NCBI GenBank assembly: GCA_029883045.1
Contig: JAOUJU010000084.1
Coordinates: forward strand, 1 to 7,397
Length of the DNA: 7,397 nucleotides
Direction: 5' to 3'
Origin: Rhodospirillaceae bacterium
GTDB lineage: Bacteria; Pseudomonadota; Alphaproteobacteria; Rhodospirillales; Magnetovibrionaceae
Positions within the stretch are counted from its first letter, which is position 1, and every line of letters starts with the position of its first letter. The notes below the pieces were generated by a model. It searched no databases. It saw nothing but the letters and a program-made list of their open reading frames with translations, and had not been told where the DNA came from. Shown here in pieces: positions 1 to 7,045 of the stretch. A program made the position numbers and the translations under genes.

Positions 1-15
1 GTGTTAAATGATTTA

Positions 16-46
16 TTGGACTTTTTGTCCAACTGAGTGTTTGTCC
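16..46. promoter_or_regulatory. Candidate operator: perfect inverted repeat plus extra half-site
   Basis: TTGGAC (16-21) and GTCCAA (27-32) are perfect 6-base inverted arms around a TTTTT spacer. The heptamer TTTGTCC from the right side of the palindrome (24-30) recurs at 40-46, exactly 16 bases on, so the same face of the helix is only roughly kept. This layout suits a dimeric repressor or activator of the GntR, LacI or TetR kind, but no regulator in the window can be matched to it. The site lies about 230-260 bases before the binding-protein gene. It may equally serve a gene beyond the left edge of the window. Seen: the repeats. Inferred: the function. Confidence 0.35.
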
Positions 47-150
47 GATTTACAGGAATATCAAAATTATTTCACAATCACAGGCTTTGCTGCAAAAAAC
101 ATGATCATACATGTAAGTAAATTATTGAAATTAAACAGTAAAATAATATA

Positions 151-181
151 TTGACCTATAATATATGATTGTGCATATATT
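151..181 (+). promoter_or_regulatory. Candidate sigma70-type promoter for the ABC importer operon
   Basis: This is the most AT-rich part of the leader. TTGACC (151-156) resembles a -35 box. CATATA (174-179, 17-base spacer) or TATATT (176-181, 19-base spacer) could be the -10 box. A perfect TATAAT also sits at 157-162, but no good -35 lies at the right distance before it. A promoter here would give an mRNA leader of roughly 90 bases before the binding-protein start. The region is AT-rich enough that such matches can arise by chance, so the exact boxes are uncertain. Confidence 0.35.
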
Positions 182-266
182 TACCTATAAAGTAATTTCG
201 CGAAGAGTGTCAATGTTTGGGGTTTGGCACCTGTAACCGCGTCAATAAATGAACAGTTTTTTAAAC

Positions 267-272
267 AGGGGG
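267..272 (+). promoter_or_regulatory. Ribosome binding site deciding the start of the binding-protein gene
   Basis: AGGGGG lies 5 bases before the ATG at 278. It is the only good Shine-Dalgarno match in the leader. It fixes the start at 278 rather than at an in-frame TTG at 224, which would add 18 residues ahead of the Tat signal. Confidence 0.7.
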
Positions 273-277
273 TCAAA

Positions 278-1807
278 ATGAATTTCACAAGACGTAATTT
301 TTTGCACATTAGCGCGGGTCTTACCGGCCTTTCGGCACTTGGCTTTCCAGCGGGCGCGCTTGCGGCAAAAGACAAATTGACTATCGCTTATAATGTAAAC
401 CTTCCATCATGGGATCCGACCGTTGGGCCATCCGCCGTTAACCCAACTATTCAGGGCGTTTATCAGTCGGTGTTTGATCAGTTCATTGGTCAAAATGATG
501 ATCTTTCGTTCAAGTCAGGGTTGATTACGGAGTGGGGCTGGAAAGAAAACAACACAAAAATTTTCATGAAGGTTCGTGACGGGGTTAAGTGGCACGACGG
601 TTCCCCATTTAGCGCCGAAGACGTTGTTTGGTCGCTCGAGCGCGCCGGAAATGAAAAAACCGGAAATCCCATACAATTTGTTTGGTCAAAAATAGGCAAT
701 TTCAAAGTTGACGGAAACACCATCACCGCAGACGTAATTGCGTTTGAGCCAACTTTATTTAAATGGATGGCGTTCCTGACCGGATACGTAATGCCAAAAG
801 CATATTATGAAAAAGTTGGCGCTGAGGGCTTTGAGAAAGCGCCAATCGGAACCGGTCCATACATGGTTGATAAGTTTGAACGCAATGCGTTTTTGCGCCT
901 TAAAGCCAACCCGCACTATTGGGGCGAAAAACCAGCATTTAATGACGTTACCATTAAATTCGTTGGCGACGCCGCAAGTCGTGTAGCGGAAATTGAATCC
1001 GGTGCATCGGACGTTACGCTAGAAATTCCTTATGAAGAATTTGATCGCCTTAAAAATAAAAGCGGCATTTCCGGTATCGCTACACCAGTTTCAGATATCG
1101 GCATGATTTTCTTAAACGACATTGAAATTATGACTGATCGCAATGTCCGTCTTGCCGCACATCACGCAATAGACAAAAAGTTGTTGGTAGACAGGCTTTT
1201 GCGTGGCTATGGCGTTCCAATTGATACGTTGCAGGCGCCACAATATTCAGCCTTTGATTCATCAATCAAGGTTGGCTATGACCCGAAAAAAGCAGAAGAG
1301 TATTTGGCAAAATCCGGATATTCGAAATCCAATCCGGCGCGCTTCAAAATACAGACAACACGCGGCTTCAAACCAAAAGATTATGAAATGGTTCAGGCCA
1401 TCGTTGGCATGTGGCGCAAAGTCGGCATCGAAGCCGAAATCGAAGTATACGAAATTGCCAAACATTATGAACTTCGTGCAACAGATACCCTTGCGCCAGC
1501 GGCATTTTATAACTGGGGTAATGCGATTGGCGACCCTGCAACATCGACCGGGTTTGCGATGTTTGGCCCTAGCCCGCATTCGGTTTGGGATGGACAGGAT
1601 TTGATTGATATGATCATTCCGCTTTGGGGCGAGCCTAGCGAGGAAAAACGCATTGACGGATACAAGGCCGTCGACCGTCATATTGCAAATGAAGGTTACG
1701 TTATTCCGCTTATCCAGTATGTGCAGCCGATTGTTTATTCCAGCGGTCTTAAAGTTGCAAAAAATGCTACTGGAGCACTCAGGGCACAGGGCGTAAGCGC
1801 TGGTTAA
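278..1807 (+). CDS. ABC transporter substrate-binding protein, family 5 (SBP_bac_5; peptide/nickel type), Tat-exported
   Basis: This 509-residue protein is the periplasmic solute receptor of the importer encoded downstream. The N-terminus is a twin-arginine signal: T4-R5-R6-N7-F8-L9-H10, a hydrophobic stretch to about residue 23, and an A-L-A-A cleavage region at 27-30. There is no lipobox cysteine, so it should be free in the periplasm. Family-5 hallmarks are the HDGSPFSAEDVVWSLER segment (about 106-122) and the I-GTGPY motif (G191-Y195) followed by 'LKANPHYWGEKP'. The length is usual for the DppA/OppA class. The ATG at 278 is preferred because of its strong ribosome site and because the Tat signal begins there. 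It is the first gene of a five-gene operon and is followed by a stable hairpin, a common arrangement for making binding protein in excess. The family covers di- and oligopeptides, nickel, glutathione, opines and sugars; the ligand here cannot be told. Confidence 0.93.
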   Translation: MNFTRRNFLHISAGLTGLSALGFPAGALAAKDKLTIAYNVNLPSWDPTVGPSAVNPTIQGVYQSVFDQFIGQNDDLSFKSGLITEWGWKENNTKIFMKVRDGVKWHDGSPFSAEDVVWSLERAGNEKTGNPIQFVWSKIGNFKVDGNTITADVIAFEPTLFKWMAFLTGYVMPKAYYEKVGAEGFEKAPIGTGPYMVDKFERNAFLRLKANPHYWGEKPAFNDVTIKFVGDAASRVAEIESGASDVTLEIPYEEFDRLKNKSGISGIATPVSDIGMIFLNDIEIMTDRNVRLAAHHAIDKKLLVDRLLRGYGVPIDTLQAPQYSAFDSSIKVGYDPKKAEEYLAKSGYSKSNPARFKIQTTRGFKPKDYEMVQAIVGMWRKVGIEAEIEVYEIAKHYELRATDTLAPAAFYNWGNAIGDPATSTGFAMFGPSPHSVWDGQDLIDMIIPLWGEPSEEKRIDGYKAVDRHIANEGYVIPLIQYVQPIVYSSGLKVAKNATGALRAQGVSAG

Positions 1808-1832
1808 TAAATATAAGCCGGGGGGTTTATAA

Positions 1833-1877
1833 ATAATAACGACAACCATCTATAGTTTTGGTGGTTGTCGTTATTAT
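1833..1877 (+). terminator. Intercistronic stem-loop between binding-protein and permease genes (attenuator or mRNA stabiliser)
   Basis: The arms ATAATAACGACAACCA (1833-1848) and TGGTTGTCGTTATTAT (1862-1877) are perfect 16-base reverse complements around a 13-base loop. The stem can extend inward by a T-G and a C-G pair (1849/1861, 1850/1860). No separate T-tract follows; only the TTATTAT end of the right arm is T-rich. It therefore looks more like a partial terminator or a 3'-end protector of the upstream message than a full terminator. Hairpins in this place, as between malE and malF, are known to leave more binding protein than permease. The effect here is inferred. Confidence 0.7.
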
Positions 1878-1911
1878 CCTGGCGTAGCACGCATGTGGAA
1901 ATTCATCCAAA

Positions 1912-2919
1912 ATGACAGGACGCCATTTTTTTGTACGATCGTTAACAACGCTGATAACTATATTCGGCGTAGCGGTAGTGGTTTTTTTTGTTATACGTAT
2001 TGCGCCCGGTGATCCAGTTTCAATGATGTTGCCGCCGGGGGCGACCGATGAAGATATCCAAATATTAAAAACCGTTTACGGATTAGATAAATCTATGCCC
2101 GAGCAATTTGTTATCTGGCTTAAGGGAATTGTGGGTGGTGATTTTGGTACATCAATTTCCCTTCGCCAAGACGTTATGGGTCTGGTTCTAGGCCGGCTGC
2201 CGGCAACGCTGGAACTTTCGTTTGTTGCTCTTTTTGTAGCTGTTTTTTTGGGCGGCGGATTGGCCGTATTGGGCACCCTTCGTGCAGGCAGCGTAAATGA
2301 AACCGCGATAGACTTGTGGAACGGCATATCGCTTTCAGTTCCTGATTTTTTATGGGGGCTTGCCCTTATAATGTTGTTAGGGGTCTGGTTTCCGGTTCTT
2401 CCTGTTTCGGGGCGTATTTCCCCAAGTCTGGATTTGGATTTTTCCACCCAGTTTTTGTTGCTAGAAGCCGTTTTAAGGTTTCGTTTTGACGTGATTAGCG
2501 ATCTTTTAAAACACATGATGCTTCCGGCCTTGGCGTTAGCTTTACCGTTGGCTGCGATTATTTCACAGGTTTTAAAGCAATCATTAAAAGAAGTTATGCG
2601 CATGGATTATATTATGCTGGCGCGATCAAAAGGGTTTTCGGAATCAAGGGTTCTTTTGTTAGATGGCTTACGTAATGCAATTTTACCCACGCTAACCTTA
2701 ATAGGTGTGCAATTTTCGTTTTTAATTGGCGGAACAGTTATTATTGAAAAGCTCTATTCTTACGAAGGGCTGGGTAACTTGGCCATTGATGCTGTAATTA
2801 ACCGCGATCTGCCATTGATACAAGGCATCGTGCTGACCTTTGCGGTTATATTTATTATTATAAATATTGTAATCGATGTCCTTTACACCATGCTTAATCC
2901 TAGGCTGCGCCATGGGTAA
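1912..2919 (+). CDS. ABC transporter permease, DppB/OppB family
   Basis: This 335-residue inner-membrane protein forms half of the translocation channel. A first membrane helix at about residues 9-28 is followed by the family's 'RIAPGDPV' motif and a periplasmic stretch with 'YGLDKSMPEQFVIWLKGIVGGDFGTS', typical of DppB. Further hydrophobic segments lie near 95-120, 140-165, 200-220, 260-280 and 300-325. The cytoplasmic EAA-like loop that docks on the ATPases is visible at about 234-259 (Y-I-M-L-A-R-S-K-G ... N-A-I-L-P). The length is normal. The ATG at 1912 is used because it begins just before the first helix; its ribosome site is weak (GGA about 13 bases upstream), which fits lower synthesis than the binding protein. 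It lies 104 bases after the binding-protein gene, across the hairpin, and overlaps the next permease by 8 bases. Confidence 0.93.
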   Translation: MTGRHFFVRSLTTLITIFGVAVVVFFVIRIAPGDPVSMMLPPGATDEDIQILKTVYGLDKSMPEQFVIWLKGIVGGDFGTSISLRQDVMGLVLGRLPATLELSFVALFVAVFLGGGLAVLGTLRAGSVNETAIDLWNGISLSVPDFLWGLALIMLLGVWFPVLPVSGRISPSLDLDFSTQFLLLEAVLRFRFDVISDLLKHMMLPALALALPLAAIISQVLKQSLKEVMRMDYIMLARSKGFSESRVLLLDGLRNAILPTLTLIGVQFSFLIGGTVIIEKLYSYEGLGNLAIDAVINRDLPLIQGIVLTFAVIFIIINIVIDVLYTMLNPRLRHG

Positions 2920-3748
2920 AACAATCACTGCAAATGCACGCTTCTTTCTTTCTGCTGGGTGGCTGTCGATCATTCTTTTGGTTGCGGTGTTTGCGCAATT
3001 TATCGCGCCGCATGACCCATTAGCCCAGGATTTGATGCTTGATAAGGTGCCGCCCATGTGGGTTGCTGGTAGCGAAAGCGGATATGTTCTGGGCACAGAT
3101 AGTCTTGGCCGAGACGTTTTATCGCGAATGATTTACGGCGCACAAATCGCGCTAATAGTTGCGGTTGCGGCTGGTTCGGCCGCCATGGTTTTGGGCTCAG
3201 CCCTTGGGCTTTTGGCCGGGTTCTTCGGTGGATGGGTCGATAAAATAATTTCGCGCATAGTTGATATATGGATATCGTTTCCCCCGGTGTTGTTTTCTAT
3301 TTTGCTGGTGGCGGTTCTTGGTTCCGGTCTTCATTCGGTAATAATAGCCATTGCTATTATTGATTGGACCCGATTTTGTCGGGTTATTCGCTCAGAAACT
3401 ATGCGTCAATCACGCATGGAGTATGTAGATAGCGCAAAAACATTGGGAATGGGAAAATTTTCAATTTTATTACATGAAGTTTTGCCAAACGTGCTTCCGG
3501 CAATTGTGGTTCTGTTTTCACTGGAAATGGGAATTGCGGTTATTATTGAAGCAATACTTTCGTTTGTTAACCTTTCAATTTCTTCTGATGACCCAACCTG
3601 GGGCGGAATGATATCCGAGGGCAGAAGCATCATTTATCACGCTTGGTGGGTTTTGGTTTTTCCGATGGTTGTTCTTTTTCTAACCGTTTTATCGTTTTCG
3701 CAATTTGGCGAGGCGTTAAAAGAAAAATATGATCCGGTGCTACAATGA
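2912..3748 (+). CDS. ABC transporter permease, DppC/OppC family
   Basis: This 278-residue protein is the second channel subunit and pairs with the DppB-like permease. The N-terminal helix (about 11-33) leads into 'APHDPLAQDL', then the DppC hallmark G61-T-D-S-L-G-R-D-V-L-S-R at 61-72. The EAA docking loop lies at 171-196 (Y-V-D-S-A-K-T-L-G-M-G ... L-P-N-V-L-P). Several membrane helices follow the usual pattern and the C-terminus is the expected 'GEALKEKYDPVL' type. The ATG at 2912 is chosen: it overlaps the previous stop by 8 bases and puts the helix at the normal place. An in-frame ATG at 2876 would overlap the previous gene by 44 bases and add 12 unexplained residues. Its stop overlaps the next start (ATGA), indicating translational coupling. 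Confidence 0.93.
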   Translation: MGKTITANARFFLSAGWLSIILLVAVFAQFIAPHDPLAQDLMLDKVPPMWVAGSESGYVLGTDSLGRDVLSRMIYGAQIALIVAVAAGSAAMVLGSALGLLAGFFGGWVDKIISRIVDIWISFPPVLFSILLVAVLGSGLHSVIIAIAIIDWTRFCRVIRSETMRQSRMEYVDSAKTLGMGKFSILLHEVLPNVLPAIVVLFSLEMGIAVIIEAILSFVNLSISSDDPTWGGMISEGRSIIYHAWWVLVFPMVVLFLTVLSFSQFGEALKEKYDPVLQ

Positions 3749-4641
3749 TGAGCGAGCGCCCTTGTCTGGAAATCAATAACCTTAGCGCCACCGTTAACCA
3801 TGTCGGTGAACGGGTTTTGCGTTCGGTCTCGCTTTCGGTTTATCGGGGCGAAGTTCATGGCTTGGTGGGTGAAAGCGGGGCGGGCAAAAGCATGATAGGC
3901 AAGGCCGTGGCCGGGCTTTTACCACGAGCCGTAAAAATAATTGAAGGCAGCATCACCCTCGAAGGTATCTCGCTTGACGATTTAGATGAAAAGGGAAGAA
4001 GGCATTTTTTGGGCGAAACCTGCGCCGTAATTCCCCAAGACCCGCTAACTTCGCTAAATCCCTGCAGGCGCATTGAGCCACAAATTACCGATAGACTTAT
4101 CAAAACATTGGGTTGGAAAAAAACCAAAGCCAGATCGCGCGCATTAGAATTGCTGGAAGAGGTTCACATTCGTGAACCAAAGCGTGTGCTAAGGGCATAT
4201 CCGCATGAACTTTCCGGAGGTATGCGTCAGCGCATTTTAATAGCAAGCGCGTTCGCAACCGAACCAAAACTTATAATAGCCGATGAACCGACCACCGCCC
4301 TTGATGTTACCGTACAAAAACAAATACTAAAGCTGATAAAAGAAATGGAAGAACGTCACGGAACCGCAATGTTATTTGTGACCCATGATATGGGTGTGGT
4401 TGCCAAGATTTGTAAAAATGTTTCTGTTCTTTATGCCGGTAAAGTGGTCGAACAAACTGACGTGATGTCTTTGTTTAGCGGGAAAAATAATCATCCTTAC
4501 GCCGATGCCTTAATCGAAGCAACGCCACGCTACGATAAACCTGACCATTCGTTAGTTCCGGTTGATGTAAGCATAAACCAAATACTAGCCAGTGAAATAT
4601 TAGAAGCCGATAAAATTTGGAAAGGGGTTGGCAATGACTAA
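3745..4641 (+). CDS. ABC transporter ATP-binding protein, DppD/OppD family
   Basis: This 298-residue cytoplasmic ATPase powers the importer together with the next gene. The full set of nucleotide-binding motifs is present: Walker A GESGAGKS (42-49), Q-loop Q98 in 'VIPQDPLTSLNP', signature LSGGMRQR (156-163), Walker B LIIADE with catalytic E181, and switch histidine H214 in 'VTHD'. The C-terminal oligopeptide-ATPase segment starts at 'NNHPYADALIEATPRYD'. It is shorter than in E. coli OppD/DppD (roughly 330 residues) and lacks the 'GC-F-PRC' cysteine cluster found in many relatives. The start ATG overlaps the DppC stop by 3 bases; a second ATG follows at once at 3748, so the start could be one codon later. 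Its stop overlaps the next gene by 8 bases. Confidence 0.93.
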   Translation: MMSERPCLEINNLSATVNHVGERVLRSVSLSVYRGEVHGLVGESGAGKSMIGKAVAGLLPRAVKIIEGSITLEGISLDDLDEKGRRHFLGETCAVIPQDPLTSLNPCRRIEPQITDRLIKTLGWKKTKARSRALELLEEVHIREPKRVLRAYPHELSGGMRQRILIASAFATEPKLIIADEPTTALDVTVQKQILKLIKEMEERHGTAMLFVTHDMGVVAKICKNVSVLYAGKVVEQTDVMSLFSGKNNHPYADALIEATPRYDKPDHSLVPVDVSINQILASEILEADKIWKGVGND

Positions 4642-5446
4642 TCAACCGCTTTGCGCCGTATCGTCGTTGCATTTTTCTGTGCCAGACCTAAACCATAAAC
4701 CGTTGTTTGGGTCAGCGCCGATACTTGAAATACTAAAAAATATAAATTTGGAAATCCCACGCGGTTCCGTAATGGGGATTGTTGGTGAATCTGGTTCCGG
4801 TAAATCCACCCTAGGTCGATGCTTGGTCAGGCTTAATTCACCCAGCGAAGGTAAAATAGTTTTTGACGGTAAAGACATAGCATTTTGCGGCGAAGACGAA
4901 ATAAGGCCGCTTCGCAAAAATTTGCAGATGATATTTCAAGACCCAATGTCATCGCTTAACCCACGCCGTAAAATAGGGCAAATTGTTGCCAGCGCTCTTG
5001 TGGCCTGCGGGGAAAGCCGTGCCCAAGCCAAAGACAAGGCATTATTTGCGCTTGATCATGTGGGTTTAAGCCGTGATTTCGCGAACAGATATCCCCATCA
5101 ACTTTCTGGTGGGCAACGCCAACGGGTTGGGATTGCCCGGGCAATTGCGCTAGAGCCAAAATTCATTGTTGCCGATGAAATAGTTTCTGGGCTTGATGTG
5201 TCAAATCAGGCTCAAATTATTGTGTTATTAGAAAAGCTAGTAGCGGAGCTTGATCTCACCCTTGCGTTCATCAGTCATGACCTTTCAATTGTACGAAGGT
5301 TATGCGACAGGGTTGCGGTTATGCGCGCAGGCGAAATAGTTGAACAAGAATCCAGCGATAATATTTTTAAAAATCCATCTAACGAATACACTAAAGCGTT
5401 GCTTGATGCCGCACCATTGCCGGAAATAACGCCGGGGTGGATTTAA
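4634..5446 (+). CDS. ABC transporter ATP-binding protein, DppF/OppF family
   Basis: This 270-residue ATPase is the partner of the DppD-like subunit and the last gene of the importer operon. Motifs: Walker A GESGSGKS (51-58), Q-loop Q102 in 'MIFQDPMSSLNP', signature LSGGQRQR (157-164), Walker B FIVADE with E182, D-loop 'SGLDVS' (185-190), and H215 in 'ISHD'. The residue after the catalytic glutamate is isoleucine (DEI) where most family members have proline (DEP); this is not a catalytic loss. The tail 'EYTKALLDAAPLPEITPGWI' is a shortened DppF C-terminus. The ATG at 4634 is chosen over a TTG at 4628 because AAAGGGG (4621-4627) sits 6 bases before it and the 8-base overlap with the previous stop matches the operon's habit. 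It ends 32 bases from the convergent oxidoreductase gene. Confidence 0.93.
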   Translation: MTNQPLCAVSSLHFSVPDLNHKPLFGSAPILEILKNINLEIPRGSVMGIVGESGSGKSTLGRCLVRLNSPSEGKIVFDGKDIAFCGEDEIRPLRKNLQMIFQDPMSSLNPRRKIGQIVASALVACGESRAQAKDKALFALDHVGLSRDFANRYPHQLSGGQRQRVGIARAIALEPKFIVADEIVSGLDVSNQAQIIVLLEKLVAELDLTLAFISHDLSIVRRLCDRVAVMRAGEIVEQESSDNIFKNPSNEYTKALLDAAPLPEITPGWI

Positions 5447-5478
5447 TAATATATAAATTGATTAATTGTCATTGGCGC
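5447..5478. other. Convergent 32-base gap, no clear terminator
   Basis: Two operons meet tail to tail here. The gap is AT-rich, with a small AATT-gatt-AATT palindrome but no GC-rich stem followed by a T-run on either strand. An imperfect stem with one bulged base (about 5474-5498) overlaps the end of the oxidoreductase gene and has no T-tract. Either termination is Rho-dependent or the two transcripts overlap. Confidence 0.5.
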
Positions 5479-7041
5479 TTATTCACCAGCTAAGGCGCAG
5501 GCTAACATAAACCCAGAACCAGCCCCGGTGCCGGCACCAGGCCAGGTTGAAGCGCCGATGTTATAAAGGCCATGCACGTTTGTTTTCCAACGCGAATACC
5601 CGAATGCTGGGCGAAACAAGAAAAACTGATCAATGTGGTGGCTGCCCGAAAGGCTATCACCATGAACCAGATTTGGGTTATCGCGCTCAAGGTCTAGCGG
5701 CGAAAGAACCTTGCGCGCAATTACGTGTTTTCTAATTTCCGGGGCGTATTGCTCAAGAATTGCCATCACTCGGTCAGCGTAATCTTCCTTAATATCATCC
5801 CATTCTCCAGCTTTGATTTTGCCCGCGCTGTCGCCTTTTATGTTATAGGGCAGGGCGCGCACCTGTACCCATAATATGTGCTTGCCATCGGGTGCGCGGG
5901 TTTTATCAAATACAGTTGGTTGCCCAACCACAAGTATCGGTTTTTCCGGAAGCAGCCCATCCATTGCTTGGGTATAAACATTTGCCATGTATTCAAAATC
6001 GGGAGCTATGTGTACGTATGCGTATTGTCCGGGCTCTGTTCCGGCTTTCCATTTGGGCATTTCGTCCATTGCCATATGTATCATCATGGTGGCGGGTCCA
6101 GGGCGCAATTTTGCTGGTGGCGGCAGGTCTTTTAGCCCTAAAAGCTTGCCATAAAGGGCCTTTGGATGAACGCAGGCTATCACCGCCTTGCCCGCGTTTA
6201 TTTGGGTGCCATCATTAAGCAATACCCCGACCGCACGGTCATTATTGGTAATTATTTTTTCTACATTGGAATTGACGCGAACTTCCCCACCGTTTGCTTC
6301 AATTACTGTTTGCATTGCGCGTATTATGGTATTGGCACCACCCTGACCAAGCGCCATCCCAAATGATTGACATGCCATTGATTCAAGGTAAGGAAACAAA
6401 GCCCCGCCGGCTACGTCTGGGCCAAAATCAAGGTGCATCCCCCATGCCGCCATCATGGCCTTCAGTTTGTCATTTTCGAAATTGGCATTAAGCCAGTTTC
6501 TGGGGCTTGAAACCATAAGCTTTGCCATATTCATGCAGTGGCCAATCCCTTTTTCCCGCCACATACGCCATAAAATTTTAACAAACGCAAAAGACGGAAT
6601 TGGTGTGCCTAGTGCGGTAAAAATATATTTTGCATCAAGTGGGAAATCAGCAACCATTTGTTTCCACTTTGTTGCATCCGCCTTGCTTAAACGAGAAATA
6701 TTTTTTGACGTTTCACCAAGGTCGCTGTCCACGCCTAGCCAAGTGTTGTCGGGAAAAACTGAAACAAACGTTTTTCCAGCCCCGGTAAATGAAAGACCCG
6801 CATCATCAAGCAGGTTTTTGTGTTTTGCATAAAATGGTGAACCGGCAAACATGCTCAGGTTCATGGCGTAAAGGTCATGATAAAAACCGGGTATTGTTGC
6901 TTCGGTTGTTTTTACGGCACCACCAGCAACATCGGCCTTTTCAAGAACAAGAACTTTCCATCCCTTCGTGCCAAGGTGAACCGCGGCTGCCAGCGCATTA
7001 TGGCCAGCACCAACAATAATGGCATCCCAATTTTTGCTCAT
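5479..7041 (-). CDS. FAD-dependent oxidoreductase, phytoene desaturase / PYROXD2-like family
   Basis: This is a 520-residue predicted cytoplasmic flavoprotein. The N-terminus is a Rossmann dinucleotide fold: strand 'DAIIVGAGHNALAAAVHL' with G11-A-G13-H-N-A16, then 'KVLVLEK' whose E34 should bind the FAD ribose, then 'VAGGAV' (38-43). A long substrate domain follows. The C-terminal second FAD-contact motif is 'YNIGASTWPGAGTGAGSGF' (about 493-511). The 'GAGHN' start and the C-terminal motif are typical of the NAD(P)/FAD-dependent oxidoreductases related to phytoene dehydrogenase CrtI and vertebrate PYROXD2. No other carotenoid gene is present, so a carotenoid role is not supported; the substrate is unknown. 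The third glycine of the usual GxGxxG is alanine. The gene starts 4 bases after the AraC-type regulator gene, so they are likely cotranscribed, and converges on the importer operon. Confidence 0.88.
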   Translation of the reverse strand: MSKNWDAIIVGAGHNALAAAVHLGTKGWKVLVLEKADVAGGAVKTTEATIPGFYHDLYAMNLSMFAGSPFYAKHKNLLDDAGLSFTGAGKTFVSVFPDNTWLGVDSDLGETSKNISRLSKADATKWKQMVADFPLDAKYIFTALGTPIPSFAFVKILWRMWREKGIGHCMNMAKLMVSSPRNWLNANFENDKLKAMMAAWGMHLDFGPDVAGGALFPYLESMACQSFGMALGQGGANTIIRAMQTVIEANGGEVRVNSNVEKIITNNDRAVGVLLNDGTQINAGKAVIACVHPKALYGKLLGLKDLPPPAKLRPGPATMMIHMAMDEMPKWKAGTEPGQYAYVHIAPDFEYMANVYTQAMDGLLPEKPILVVGQPTVFDKTRAPDGKHILWVQVRALPYNIKGDSAGKIKAGEWDDIKEDYADRVMAILEQYAPEIRKHVIARKVLSPLDLERDNPNLVHGDSLSGSHHIDQFFLFRPAFGYSRWKTNVHGLYNIGASTWPGAGTGAGSGFMLACALAGE

Positions 7042-7045
7042 GGAT

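Noticed and set aside
99..114. ACATG-ATCATA-CATGT inverted repeat in the leader
   Set aside because: Only 5-base arms in an AT-rich region; easily due to chance and not linked to any other signal.
230..269. CCTGT (230-234) pairing with ACAGG (265-269) to mask the ribosome site
   Set aside because: A 5-base stem with a 30-base loop is too weak to claim a riboswitch or thermosensor, and no known riboswitch pattern is seen.
224..277. In-frame upstream start (TTG) for the binding-protein gene
   Set aside because: It would place 18 residues before the Tat signal and has no good ribosome site, while the ATG at 278 has AGGGGG at the right distance.
1262..1849. 195-codon open frame on the - strand inside the binding-protein gene
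   Set aside because: It is an antisense shadow of the strongly supported + strand gene. Its translation is rich in Cys, Phe and Arg with no recognisable domain, and it even spans part of the hairpin.
2076..2603. 175-codon open frame on the - strand inside the DppB-like permease gene
   Set aside because: Antisense shadow with low-complexity, basic translation and no domain; the + strand permease is unambiguous.
2876..2911. In-frame earlier ATG for the DppC-like permease
   Set aside because: It would overlap the previous gene by 44 bases and add 12 residues not expected in the family; ATG at 2912 gives the usual short overlap.
5474..5498. Possible terminator stem at the convergent junction
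   Set aside because: The stem has a bulged base, sits partly in the end of the oxidoreductase gene, and no T-run follows on either strand.
5547..6832. Several short + strand open frames opposite the oxidoreductase gene
   Set aside because: They are shadows of the - strand gene, overlap one another and carry no recognisable domain or ribosome sites.
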